A DNA stretch of 53,898 nucleotides, from NCBI GenBank assembly GCA_022841665.1, contig JALHRB010000020.1:1-53898 (forward strand), in the 5' to 3' direction. Numbering within the stretch: position 1 is the first letter of the stretch; the number at the start of each line of letters is the position of its first letter. Below the pieces are notes generated by a model. The model was not told the DNA's origin. It searched no databases and worked only from the letters and a program-made list of their open reading frames with translations. This document shows positions 23,183 through 31,368 of the stretch, piece after piece. The stretch comes from Pseudolabrys sp. GTDB lineage: Bacteria; Pseudomonadota; Alphaproteobacteria; Rhizobiales; Xanthobacteraceae. The position numbers and the translations under genes are program-made.

Positions 23183-25426
23183 ATGCCGCCAACGCCACTG
23201 TCGAAGACCGCCGCCTTCAACCTGCCGCAGGTGCTGGCGCAGGCCCTGGCCCTGCACGAGCAGGGTCGGCTGGCGGAGGCCGAGTCGCTCTACGCCCAGA
23301 TTCTGGCGGTGCGGCCCGACCATTACGACGCGTTGCAGATGCTGGGCATGATCAAGCTCGCGCGCGGCCAAACGGCGGAGGCGCTGCGCCTGGTCGCCGC
23401 CGCCATGGGCACGCGCCAGCCCTCCCCGCAGATCCTGGTCAACCACGGCATGATCCTTGACGCCATGGGCCGGCGCGAGGAGGCGCTCGACAGCTTCGAC
23501 AAGGCCATCAAGCTCAAGTCCAGATTCGCCGAGGCGCACAACAACCGCGCCGCCGTGCTCGCCACGCTCGGGCGCGACGAGGAGGCGCTGGAAAGTTGCC
23601 GCAAGGCAATCGCCATCAAGCCGGACTACGTCGAAGCGCACTATAACCGCGGCACCTCGCTGCGCGCGCTCGGCCGCCTCGACGAGGCGCTCAAGGCCTT
23701 CGACCGCGCGCTGGCGCTGCGCCCGAACTACGCCAAGGCGCACAACAACCGCGGCGGCGCCCTGGAAATGCTCGACCGCAGCGAGGAGGCGCTCGCCGCC
23801 TTCGAGCGAGCGCTCGCGATCGATCCGAATTTCACCGAGGCACGCACCAATCGCAGCCGCCTGCTCGGCGTGCTCGGCCGCTACGACGAGGCGCTGGCGA
23901 GCTTCGCGCAAGGGCTCGCCGCCAACCCGAACGACCCCGAGCTCTATTGCCAGCGCGGCCGGCTGCTCATCGAGCTCAACCGCAACGACGAGGCGGGCGC
24001 GGACTTCGAGCGGGCGCTGGCGCTCAAGCCCGGCTATGCCGACGCGGCCTTCGCCGGCTGCTTCGGCGAATTACCGATCGTCTATCGCGCGGAGAGCGAG
24101 GTCGCGGGCCGGCGCGCCGCCTACGCGCAGAAGCTCGCCGCGCTGAGCGCCGACGCCGAGGCCGGCCGCCTGCAAGGCGACTTGATGAAGGCGATCGCCG
24201 TGCGCCAGCCGTTCCTGCTCGCCTATCAGGGCGGCGACGACCGCGACCTGCAAAGCCGCTACGGCGCGATGATCCACCGCATCGTGGCGCGGCAGTTCGA
24301 GCAGGCGCCGCTGCCGCCGCCCCCCGCCCCCGGCGAGCCGATCCGCGTCGGCATCGTCAGCGCCTTCTTCAACCGGCATTCCAACTGGAAAATTCCGATC
24401 AAGGGCTGGCTCAGCCAGCTCGACCGGCGGCGCTTCAAGCTCTACGGCTACCACCTCGTCGTCAAACGCGACGAGGAGACCGCGCTGGCGGAGAAGATGT
24501 GCGCGCGCTTCGTCAACCGCGCACTCGACGTTCCGGGCTGGCGGCGCGAGATTCTCGCCGACGCGCCGCACGTGCTGATCTATCCCGGCCTGCTGATGGA
24601 CAATACCTCGCTGCAGCTCGCCGCGCAGCGGCTGGCGCCGGTGCAGATGAACTCCTGGGGCCATCCGGAAACGAGCGGCCTGCCGACGCTCGACTATTTC
24701 CTGTCCAGCGACCTGATGGAGCCGCCCGGCGCAGAGGCGCTCTACACCGAGAAGCTGGTGCGGCTGCCGAACCTGTCGTTCCATTACGAGCCGCCGCGCG
24801 CCAGCCAGATCGTCATGACGCGCGCGGAGCTCGGCCTGCGCGCCGACGCCACCGCCTATTGGTGCGGCCAGTCGGTCTACAAATATCTGCCGCAATATGA
24901 CGATGTTTTCGCGCGCATCGCGGCAGAAGCCGGCAACGTGCAGTTCGTGTTCCTGCGCCACCAGGGCGGCCCGCTGGTCAACGAAATTTTCCAGGACAGG
25001 CTAGCGCGCGCCTTCGCCGCGCGCGACCTGAACGCGGCCGACCATTGCATCTTCCACGGCCGCCTCGGCCAGGCGCAGTTCGTCGCCGCCATGGGCCTGT
25101 GCGACGTGTTCCTCGACAGCATCGGCTGGTCGGGTTGCAACTCCGCGATGGAGAGCCTGCCCAACGACCTGCCGATCGTGACCACGCCGGGGCCCTATAT
25201 GCGCGGCCGCCACAGCGCCGCCATTCTGGAGATGATGGGCATGGGCGACACGGTCGCCGCCACCATCGACGACTACGTGGCGCTTGCCGTGCGGCTGGCG
25301 CGGCAGCCGGAGGAGCGCCAAGCGCTGCGCCGCCGGCTGGCGGAGAACAAGCACAAGCTGTTCAACGACCGCGCCTGCGTCACCGCGCTCGAAAACCTCA
25401 TCGAAGCTGCCGTGCGCGGCGCCTGA
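23183..25426 (+). CDS. TPR protein with GT41 (OGT/SPINDLY-like) glycosyltransferase domain; candidate flagellin glycosyltransferase
   Basis: 747 residues. About eight TPR repeats fill residues 10-310 (for example AHNNRAAVLATLGRDEEALE and NRGTSLRALGRLDEALKAFD). After a linker comes a GT-B domain from about residue 385 (RVGIVSAFFNRHSNWK), with NSWGHPETSGLPTLDYF near 488, SVYKYLPQYDDVFARI, and DVFLDSIGWSGCNSAMESLP near 640, as in O-GlcNAc transferase-like enzymes. No signal peptide, so it is cytoplasmic. Caulobacter FlmG, which glycosylates flagellins, has the same TPR plus GT layout, and this gene adjoins the flagellar cluster. The substrate is therefore inferred as flagellin, not shown. Confidence 0.85.
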   Translation: MPPTPLSKTAAFNLPQVLAQALALHEQGRLAEAESLYAQILAVRPDHYDALQMLGMIKLARGQTAEALRLVAAAMGTRQPSPQILVNHGMILDAMGRREEALDSFDKAIKLKSRFAEAHNNRAAVLATLGRDEEALESCRKAIAIKPDYVEAHYNRGTSLRALGRLDEALKAFDRALALRPNYAKAHNNRGGALEMLDRSEEALAAFERALAIDPNFTEARTNRSRLLGVLGRYDEALASFAQGLAANPNDPELYCQRGRLLIELNRNDEAGADFERALALKPGYADAAFAGCFGELPIVYRAESEVAGRRAAYAQKLAALSADAEAGRLQGDLMKAIAVRQPFLLAYQGGDDRDLQSRYGAMIHRIVARQFEQAPLPPPPAPGEPIRVGIVSAFFNRHSNWKIPIKGWLSQLDRRRFKLYGYHLVVKRDEETALAEKMCARFVNRALDVPGWRREILADAPHVLIYPGLLMDNTSLQLAAQRLAPVQMNSWGHPETSGLPTLDYFLSSDLMEPPGAEALYTEKLVRLPNLSFHYEPPRASQIVMTRAELGLRADATAYWCGQSVYKYLPQYDDVFARIAAEAGNVQFVFLRHQGGPLVNEIFQDRLARAFAARDLNAADHCIFHGRLGQAQFVAAMGLCDVFLDSIGWSGCNSAMESLPNDLPIVTTPGPYMRGRHSAAILEMMGMGDTVAATIDDYVALAVRLARQPEERQALRRRLAENKHKLFNDRACVTALENLIEAAVRGA

Positions 25427-25527
25427 CCATCCTCTTTTCAACGCAGCATTGCACGACAAGGGGCGTGTCGCCCCGCGCGTTCTGCGCTATGAAGGGCGGC
25501 AATGTCCCGTGAAAGGTTGAGTTTGCA

Positions 25528-26373
25528 ATGCGTTTCGAAGGCACCAGCGCCTATGTCGCGACCGACGATCTGAAAATCGCCGTCAACGCCGCCATCACTC
25601 TGGAACGGCCTTTGCTGGTCAAAGGCGAGCCCGGCACCGGCAAGACCGTGCTGGCGCTGGAAGTCGCCAAGAGCGTCGGCGCGGCGCTGATCGAGTGGCA
25701 CGTCAAGTCCACCACCAAGGCGCAACAGGGCCTGTACGAATACGACGCGGTGTCGCGCCTGCGCGACAGCCAGCTCGGCGACGAACGCGTCAAGGATATC
25801 CGCAACTACATCAAGCGCGGCAAATTGTGGGACGCCTTCGCCGCCGACGAACGCCCGGTGCTGCTGATCGACGAGATCGACAAGGCCGACATCGAGTTCC
25901 CCAACGACCTGTTGCAGGAGCTCGACCGCATGGAGTTCTTCGTCTACGAGACCGGCGAGACGGTGAAGGCGCGCCGCCGCCCGATCGTGGTCATCACCTC
26001 GAACAACGAGAAGGAGTTGCCGGACGCATTCCTGCGCCGCTGCTTCTTCCATTTCATCCGCTTCCCCGACGCCGACACCATGCGCGCGATCATCGAGGTG
26101 CACTTCCCCGGCATCAAGCCGCGGCTGGTGGCGGAGGCGCTGAAGCTCTTCTACGATATCCGCGACGTGCCCGGCATGAAGAAGAAGCCGTCAACGTCGG
26201 AACTGCTCGACTGGCTCAAGCTGCTGATGGTCGAGGACATCGGCCCCGAGCTGCTGCGCGAGCGCGACCCGAAGAAGCTGATCCCGCCGCTGCACGGCGC
26301 ATTGCTCAAGAACGAGCAGGACGTGCATCTGTTCGAGCGGCTGGCGTTTATGGCGAGGCGCGAGGGGCGCTAA
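25528..26373 (+). CDS. MoxR-family AAA+ ATPase (CoxD-like)
   Basis: 281 residues. Walker A is GEPGTGKT (about residues 33-40), Walker B is VLLIDEIDKAD (about 110-120), and the sensor region is VVITSNNEKELPDAFLRRC. The C-terminal lid includes KKKPSTSELLDWLKLL. MoxR ATPases act as chaperones with VWA-domain partners to mature metalloenzymes. The matching CoxE-type VWA protein lies 13 kb away at 39383-40555, and a molybdenum hydroxylase at 43797-46476, so a maturation role similar to CoxD is inferred. It converges with the DUF4410 gene with 3 bp between the stops. Confidence 0.9.
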   Translation: MRFEGTSAYVATDDLKIAVNAAITLERPLLVKGEPGTGKTVLALEVAKSVGAALIEWHVKSTTKAQQGLYEYDAVSRLRDSQLGDERVKDIRNYIKRGKLWDAFAADERPVLLIDEIDKADIEFPNDLLQELDRMEFFVYETGETVKARRRPIVVITSNNEKELPDAFLRRCFFHFIRFPDADTMRAIIEVHFPGIKPRLVAEALKLFYDIRDVPGMKKKPSTSELLDWLKLLMVEDIGPELLRERDPKKLIPPLHGALLKNEQDVHLFERLAFMARREGR

Positions 26374-26376
26374 GTC

Positions 26377-27123
26377 TCAGTTCGCCGGCTCGGCCGCCTC
26401 GGCGCCCGCCGGCTTCGCCAGCCAGCCCTGCTCTTTGGCATAGGCCACGATCTTCTCGCCCGCGGCGTGGCCGACCGCGCGCGCTTGCGCCTCCACGTCG
26501 GCGGAGAGTTTCTCCGACGCCACGCCGCCCGCGGCGGTGATGGCGGCAATCGCCGCCCCCGAAGCCATGCCGACCGGCGCGGTTGCCACCATGCCCGGGC
26601 GGCGCCGGCTCTGCGCCTCGGCGGTGAAGCTCAGCACCTGGCGCTTGCCGGCGCTTGAGAGGCGTGAGACCGCCATGTCGGCGACCACGCCGCTGCGGCC
26701 GGCGCCGAAGCCGATGACGTTGCGCTGGGTCCTATTGCCTTCGTCGACCGCGCGCAGGCGGCCGGTCACCACCAGCGCGTCGTCCGACAGCGACAGTCCC
26801 TCCTCGCTGCCGGGCTGCGCGTCGAGCCCGGCCGCGCGCAAGGTGGCGACGATGGTGGCGACGATCTCGTCGTTGACGCGCTCGGCGGTGCGCTGCTTGC
26901 GCTCATGTGTCGGGAAGCTGCCGATCTTGCGCTCCAGCCGCGCGGTGAAGCCGCGGTCGAGCGCGACCACGTCCGGCGAGAACACGAAATCGGACACGAT
27001 GATGGCGCGCGGCTTCGCCCCGCCGCTGCCGGCGCCGCCCAAGCTGAGATTGCTGACGTTGGTGTTGGCGCAGCCGGCGAGCGCCAGCGCGGCGAGAGCG
27101 AGAAAGGCCGAGGTCAAACGCAT
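26377..27123 (-). CDS. DUF4410 lipoprotein
   Basis: 248 residues with lipobox LAGC (Cys18). The mature region matches the DUF4410 pattern: PRAIIVSDFVFSPDVVALD near the start, then AERVNDEIVATIVATLRAAG, ALVVTGRLRAVDEGNR, and an Ala/Gly-rich C-terminal helix. Such lipoproteins are periplasmic or outer-membrane-anchored and of unknown function. It follows the MipA-like gene by 41 bp on the same strand and may be co-transcribed with it. Confidence 0.8.
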   Translation of the reverse strand: MRLTSAFLALAALALAGCANTNVSNLSLGGAGSGGAKPRAIIVSDFVFSPDVVALDRGFTARLERKIGSFPTHERKQRTAERVNDEIVATIVATLRAAGLDAQPGSEEGLSLSDDALVVTGRLRAVDEGNRTQRNVIGFGAGRSGVVADMAVSRLSSAGKRQVLSFTAEAQSRRRPGMVATAPVGMASGAAIAAITAAGGVASEKLSADVEAQARAVGHAAGEKIVAYAKEQGWLAKPAGAEAAEPAN

Positions 27124-27164
27124 GCTGAAACCGTTCGCAAAAGAGAAGGACGACCCGCGTCAGC

Positions 27165-27989
27165 TTACCACAGCGGACGCATGTCGAAGGAGTAGGTCGC
27201 GCCGATGCCTACCTGAACCTGATCGCGCGAGCCGCGCAAGGTGGTAATCGGCGAGTCGGCGGCATCGCCGGCCAGCCGCTCGTATTCGACGAAGATATGC
27301 GTCGCCCATTGCGGCGACCACTGATAGCGCGCCTGCGCGCCGGCGCCGTACGAATAGATGCCGCCGCCGGCCGCGTAGACCGGCAGGCCCGAGGCCGCCG
27401 ACTGCACGGCGTTCACATCGAAGTAGGGCGAGATGGCCTTGTCGCTCGCGATCGTCATGCGCGGGCCGCCGGAGAAGGTCAGCCCGGGCGACACCGGCGC
27501 GACGACGTCGGCCATCAGGTCGCCGACCACGCCGTGGTGGCCCCCGAAGCCCTGCCGGATTTCGCCACGGCCGCGCAGCCAGGGCGTGAACCAGTATTCG
27601 GCGAAGGCGCCGGCTTCGAGCGTGAAGTCGACATTGCCGAGCCCGTTGAGGTCGCTGTCGGCGCTTTCCCGGCGCGGCAAGCGCGCCTTGAAGCTCGGCC
27701 CGGCGCGGAAGCGGCCGGAGTCGATGATGCCGACGCCGAAGCCGTCGCGCGGCGAGCGGAACCGGTAGGGCGTGCCGGCGCGGCGAATGTCGAACAGGGG
27801 AAGCGGCACGACGGTGTAGCGGTCCGACCCTTCATAGGTCGGCACCATGCGGCCTTCGACGCCCAATGTGATTGTCCAATCGGCCTTCTGGCCCGGCGCC
27901 CAGATAGGCTTCACGAAGGCCATATCCTGCGCCGAAGCGAGGCCGCATCCGCTCAAAAAGGCCGCCAGAGACACCAGCCAACGCCGCAT
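27165..27989 (-). CDS. MipA/OmpV-family outer membrane protein
   Basis: 274 residues from the ATG at 27989 (GGGGAA upstream), with a signal peptide ending in ASA. The mature part has alternating beta strands typical of a small barrel and the family features GVEGRMVPTYEGSDRY near the start and a C-terminal strand QVGIGATYSFDMRPLW ending in an aromatic residue. MipA/OmpV proteins are outer membrane barrels, in E. coli a scaffold for murein enzymes. A frame reaching to 28448 overlaps the neighbouring oxidase gene and is not used. Confidence 0.85.
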   Translation of the reverse strand: MRRWLVSLAAFLSGCGLASAQDMAFVKPIWAPGQKADWTITLGVEGRMVPTYEGSDRYTVVPLPLFDIRRAGTPYRFRSPRDGFGVGIIDSGRFRAGPSFKARLPRRESADSDLNGLGNVDFTLEAGAFAEYWFTPWLRGRGEIRQGFGGHHGVVGDLMADVVAPVSPGLTFSGGPRMTIASDKAISPYFDVNAVQSAASGLPVYAAGGGIYSYGAGAQARYQWSPQWATHIFVEYERLAGDAADSPITTLRGSRDQVQVGIGATYSFDMRPLW

Positions 27990-28080
27990 TGAATTCCCCT
28001 CCCCCCTGCGCAGCCTACCCGCGTCAGGTTTCCCAACGCTTACGCCCGGCCCGGGGTTCGTGCCCATAGGTAACCATATC

Positions 28081-29433
28081 TTATTGCACTGCGGTAGCGC
28101 GTCCCGCAAGCTTGGCGGCCTTGCGCGCCCGGGCTCGCTCGTTGCGCCGGGCCAGCGCCTGGGCGAACCGGTCGGCCGGCCGGGTGCCCCAATAGATGCC
28201 CTGCGCCACCGCCCGGCCGAGCCGGCCGCCGGCCCAGACCAGCTCGTAGGGCGCAAACAGCCGCCAGGTCTGGTCGTTCTCGACGATGCCGCGGGCGACC
28301 AGGTCGCCGCCCATGGCCGTGGTATTGAGCCCATGGCCGCCGAAACCGCTCGCCACCCACAGGCCGCGCTCGATCTCGCCGATCTGCGGCATCCTGTGCA
28401 CCGTGCGCCCGAGCGTGCCGCGCCACAGATGTGCGACTTCGACCTCACCGAGCGCAGGGAAGTTGCGGCGGATGTCGTTGACCAGCCCGCGTCCGATCCG
28501 GCGCGGGTCCGCTTCCCAGGCGCGCATGCGCCCGGACCACTGCAACCGATTGCCCCCGACGATGCGGTAGTGATTGTCGGCGCGGTTGGTGTCGCTGACC
28601 GCGCCGCGCCAGCGGATCACGTCGTCGAGCTGCGGGCCGAGCGGCTCGCTCACCATCACAAAGGTGGTGATCGGCAGCAAGGTGGCCGCCAGCCGCGGCA
28701 TCAATTCGCCGAGCTGCACATTGCCGGCGAGCACGACATGCGCCGCGCGCACGCGCCCGCCCGGCGTGGCGATGCGCTTGCGCACACCGGCAGGATCGAT
28801 CTCCAGCGCCGGCGTTTCCTCGAAGATGCGCGCGCCGGCTTGCTCCGCCAGCGCCGCCAGCCCGAGCGCGTAATTGAGCGGATGGATGTGGAAGGCGCGG
28901 CGGAAATGCGCCGCGTTGAAGTAGCGCGGATTGTCGAGTTCACCGCGCACGCGCGCGGCCGGCCAGAATTCGACGTCGGCGCCAATCCAGCGCAGCCGCT
29001 CGATCTCCGCGCGCACCTCCCTGTCGTTGTCGGTCTTCGACACGTGCAGCCAGCCGGGCACCGGATCAACGCCCGGCAGCTCGGCCTCCGCGACCGTGGC
29101 GCGCACGTAATCGAGCCCCTGCTCCGACAGCGCCCATAGCTGCTTGGCGTGATCCAGCCCGACGCGCTCGACGATGTCCTCGATATGCGCGCCGAAGCCG
29201 GGCAGCACAAAGCCGGTGTTGCGACCCGACGCCGCCGAAGCGATGCGGTCGGCCTCGAGCACCGCCACCGACCAGCCGCGGCGAGCGACCTCGCGCGCCA
29301 CGGTGAGCCCTGCGAGCCCTCCGCCGACGACGCAGACGTCGACGTCGGCATCGAAATTCAGGCGCGGACGCGCCGGGCTTGCAACCCGGGTCGCCTCGTA
29401 CCAGTTCAGCGATGCGGTATCGCCGTCACTCAT
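28081..29433 (-). CDS. FAD-dependent oxidoreductase of the DAO family
   Basis: 450 residues. The FAD-binding motif VCVVGGGLAGLTVAREVA starts near residue 33, and ADRIASAASGRNTGFVLPGF is the flavin-attachment region seen in glycine/D-amino-acid and gamma-glutamylputrescine oxidases. The C-terminal FAD motif is GLWVASGFGGHGLNTTAMGG. The NWYEAT start resembles putrescine-pathway oxidases (PuuB/OrdL type), but no other pathway gene is nearby, so the amine substrate is unknown. Cytoplasmic. Divergent from the phosphatase gene. Confidence 0.87.
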   Translation of the reverse strand: MSDGDTASLNWYEATRVASPARPRLNFDADVDVCVVGGGLAGLTVAREVARRGWSVAVLEADRIASAASGRNTGFVLPGFGAHIEDIVERVGLDHAKQLWALSEQGLDYVRATVAEAELPGVDPVPGWLHVSKTDNDREVRAEIERLRWIGADVEFWPAARVRGELDNPRYFNAAHFRRAFHIHPLNYALGLAALAEQAGARIFEETPALEIDPAGVRKRIATPGGRVRAAHVVLAGNVQLGELMPRLAATLLPITTFVMVSEPLGPQLDDVIRWRGAVSDTNRADNHYRIVGGNRLQWSGRMRAWEADPRRIGRGLVNDIRRNFPALGEVEVAHLWRGTLGRTVHRMPQIGEIERGLWVASGFGGHGLNTTAMGGDLVARGIVENDQTWRLFAPYELVWAGGRLGRAVAQGIYWGTRPADRFAQALARRNERARARKAAKLAGRATAVQ

Positions 29434-29545
29434 CGCATTTACCGTTGTCCTCGGCGCCTAGCGCTGCGGGGCGCATGCTAGACTGCCGCAGATTCGAAAT
29501 CACGACTTGTAATCCAGCCCATCGTCCACCGGAACCGTTATCGAT

Positions 29546-30076
29546 ATGCGCCGCCTGCTGTTGTTCCGTCATTCCAAAGCCGAACGGTCGGAGCCGGGCC
29601 AGGATGACCTGTCGCGCGCGCTGGTGGAGCGCGGGCGCAAGGACGCCGGCCGCATCGGCGCCTACATGGCGAGCCATGCGCTCAAGCCCGACCGCGTACT
29701 GGTGTCGCCGGCCGCGCGCACGCAGGAGACGTGGAAATACGCCGCCGCCGCGTTCAAGCCCGCGCCCGGCGCGAGCACTGTGGAAAAGCTCTACGACGCC
29801 ACCCCGCACACGCTGTTCGCGGTCATCAAGGATGCCCCGCCCAACGCGCATACGCTGCTGGTGGTCGCCCACAATCCGGGCCTGCACGAACTGGCCCTGA
29901 TGCTGATCGCCTCCGGCGACATCGACGCGCGCGAGCGCCTGCACGAAAAGCTGCCAACCTCCGGCCTCGTCATCATCGACTTCGCCTTTGACGACTGGGG
30001 CAAACTGCACCCGCAGTCGGGCCGGCTCGAGCGCTTCGTCAGCCCGAAATCGCTAGACGCCGCGGCCGGGGTCTAA
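29546..30076 (+). CDS. SixA-type histidine phosphatase
   Basis: 176 residues of the histidine phosphatase superfamily. The catalytic RHG variant is LLLFRHSKAE (His9), the second core Arg is in PAARTQETW, and the second catalytic His is in VVAHNPGLHEL. This short form matches SixA, which acts on phosphohistidine in HPt domains or the nitrogen phosphotransferase system. An HPt protein lies at 49489 in the same window, though no direct link is shown. It is followed by the universal stress gene 72 bp downstream. Confidence 0.88.
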   Translation: MRRLLLFRHSKAERSEPGQDDLSRALVERGRKDAGRIGAYMASHALKPDRVLVSPAARTQETWKYAAAAFKPAPGASTVEKLYDATPHTLFAVIKDAPPNAHTLLVVAHNPGLHELALMLIASGDIDARERLHEKLPTSGLVIIDFAFDDWGKLHPQSGRLERFVSPKSLDAAAGV

Positions 30077-30148
30077 AGCCAAGACGAGGCTCAACGAACC
30101 CGCGGAAACGTGGCATGATGCCCCCGCCGCAAAATGTGGGGAGCGGTC

Positions 30149-30574
30149 ATGTACAAGCAGATCCTGGTTCCGGTCGACACCGCCGACATCGCATTGGCCC
30201 AGCCCGCCATCGCGGCGGCCTGCGCGCTGGCGCGCGGCTCCGGCGGCTCGGTGCGCCTGGTCAACGTGCTGCCGATGACGCCGGTAATGCTGGCGGAATA
30301 CGTGCCGCCGGATTTCGACACCCAGCAGCGCAAGGCTGCCGAGGACGCGCTCGCCGCGCTCACACGCGAATGCGGCATCGAGGCGGCGCACATCTCGTCC
30401 ACCGTGCGCCAGGGCGGCATCTATCACGAGGTGCTGGAGGAAGCGAAAGCGATGAACGCCGACCTCATCGTCATGAGCTCGCACCGCCCGGCCATGCGCA
30501 CCTATTTCCTCGGCTCCAATGCCGGCCACGTCGTGCGCTACGCCAAATGCTCGGTGCTGGTGGTGCGCAACTAG
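30149..30574 (+). CDS. Universal stress protein (UspA family)
   Basis: 141 residues from the ATG at 30149 (GGGAG upstream). It starts MYKQILVPVDTADIA and ends with the nucleotide-binding signature SNAGHVVRYAKCSVLVVRN, the G-x2-G-x9-G(S/T)-like loop in slightly altered form (L-G-S-N-A-G-H). A single Usp domain is present, probably as a dimer in the cytoplasm. It converges with the membrane protein gene 6 bp away. Confidence 0.88.
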   Translation: MYKQILVPVDTADIALAQPAIAAACALARGSGGSVRLVNVLPMTPVMLAEYVPPDFDTQQRKAAEDALAALTRECGIEAAHISSTVRQGGIYHEVLEEAKAMNADLIVMSSHRPAMRTYFLGSNAGHVVRYAKCSVLVVRN

Positions 30575-30580
30575 CCTGGC

Positions 30581-31171
30581 TTACACAGGCAACAGCTCGC
30601 GCGGCGGCGCCTCGATGCGATAAACTCCCGGCCGGTTGAAGCGCAGAAATTTTCCGCCGCGCCACAGGAATAGCGCAATGAACGCAACGACGAACAGCGC
30701 GCCGGCCGTGGAGCCCGCCTGCAGCGCACGCACGACCAGAAACGCCAGCCCGAGCGTAATGACGGTCGCGACCGCGAAAGCCGGCCAATACAGAACGGGG
30801 TGATTGCCCTGCTCGCAGCGCGGCGTGACGCCGGCCGCGGCGACGCGCCGGTGTAATTCCTCGACGAAGACCGAATATTTTTCGTCCTGCCGCTCCATTT
30901 CGACCAAGCCCTTCCAACTGGTCGAGATGACGGTGAGCTTGGGCGTACCGCTCGCCCACACTTCGGTGATGAAACGGTGCGACTGCATGCCCACCGGTTT
31001 GTAGGCCATGCGCATGCGCTGAACATTTGCATAAGGCACGTGGCCCGAGCGCGGGCCTGCCGACCAATCGATGCCGTCGTCGGTCAGCGTGAAATGCCAC
31101 CCCGTGCCGACCAGCGACGGCTTGTAGGTGTAGCTGGTGCGCTCTTGCGCCGCGTCGGGTTCCGCCGTCAT
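30581..31171 (-). CDS. Membrane protein of unknown function
   Basis: 196 residues from the ATG at 31171; a GTG at 31180 would add three residues. The N-terminal ~115 residues form a soluble PH-like or beta-rich domain (GWHFTLTDDGIDWSAG, YANVQRMRMAYKPVG, TVISTSWKGLVEMERQ), followed by two membrane helices near 128-150 and 155-172 separated by a short loop, and a basic C-terminus. I do not recognise the family. Confidence 0.75.
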   Translation of the reverse strand: MTAEPDAAQERTSYTYKPSLVGTGWHFTLTDDGIDWSAGPRSGHVPYANVQRMRMAYKPVGMQSHRFITEVWASGTPKLTVISTSWKGLVEMERQDEKYSVFVEELHRRVAAAGVTPRCEQGNHPVLYWPAFAVATVITLGLAFLVVRALQAGSTAGALFVVAFIALFLWRGGKFLRFNRPGVYRIEAPPRELLPV

Positions 31172-31196
31172 GCGTGACACTGCGATGACGGATCAG

Positions 31197-31223
31197 CAAA
31201 TGCGAAGCATTTGAGCATGATTT
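31197..31223. repeat. Short hairpin joined to a GAGCATGAT arm
   Basis: Perfect inverted repeat CAAATGC-GAA-GCATTTG (31197-31213) followed directly by GAGCATGATTT, the same arm seen in the fliL-fliM spacer. It lies just upstream of the membrane protein gene and 156 bp before the first coiled-coil gene. Confidence 0.45.
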
Positions 31224-31368
31224 ATGCCGTTAACCATGATCGCGGTCAGCATCGCCCTAGGCCCATGCCGCATGCCGCGAGTGTTCCCATAACCAAGGGT
31301 ATATAATATCTTAACGGAGCACGGGTGGCATTTTCCGCGTAGCGTGTGCGTCAGTTGGAGGCGTTGTC

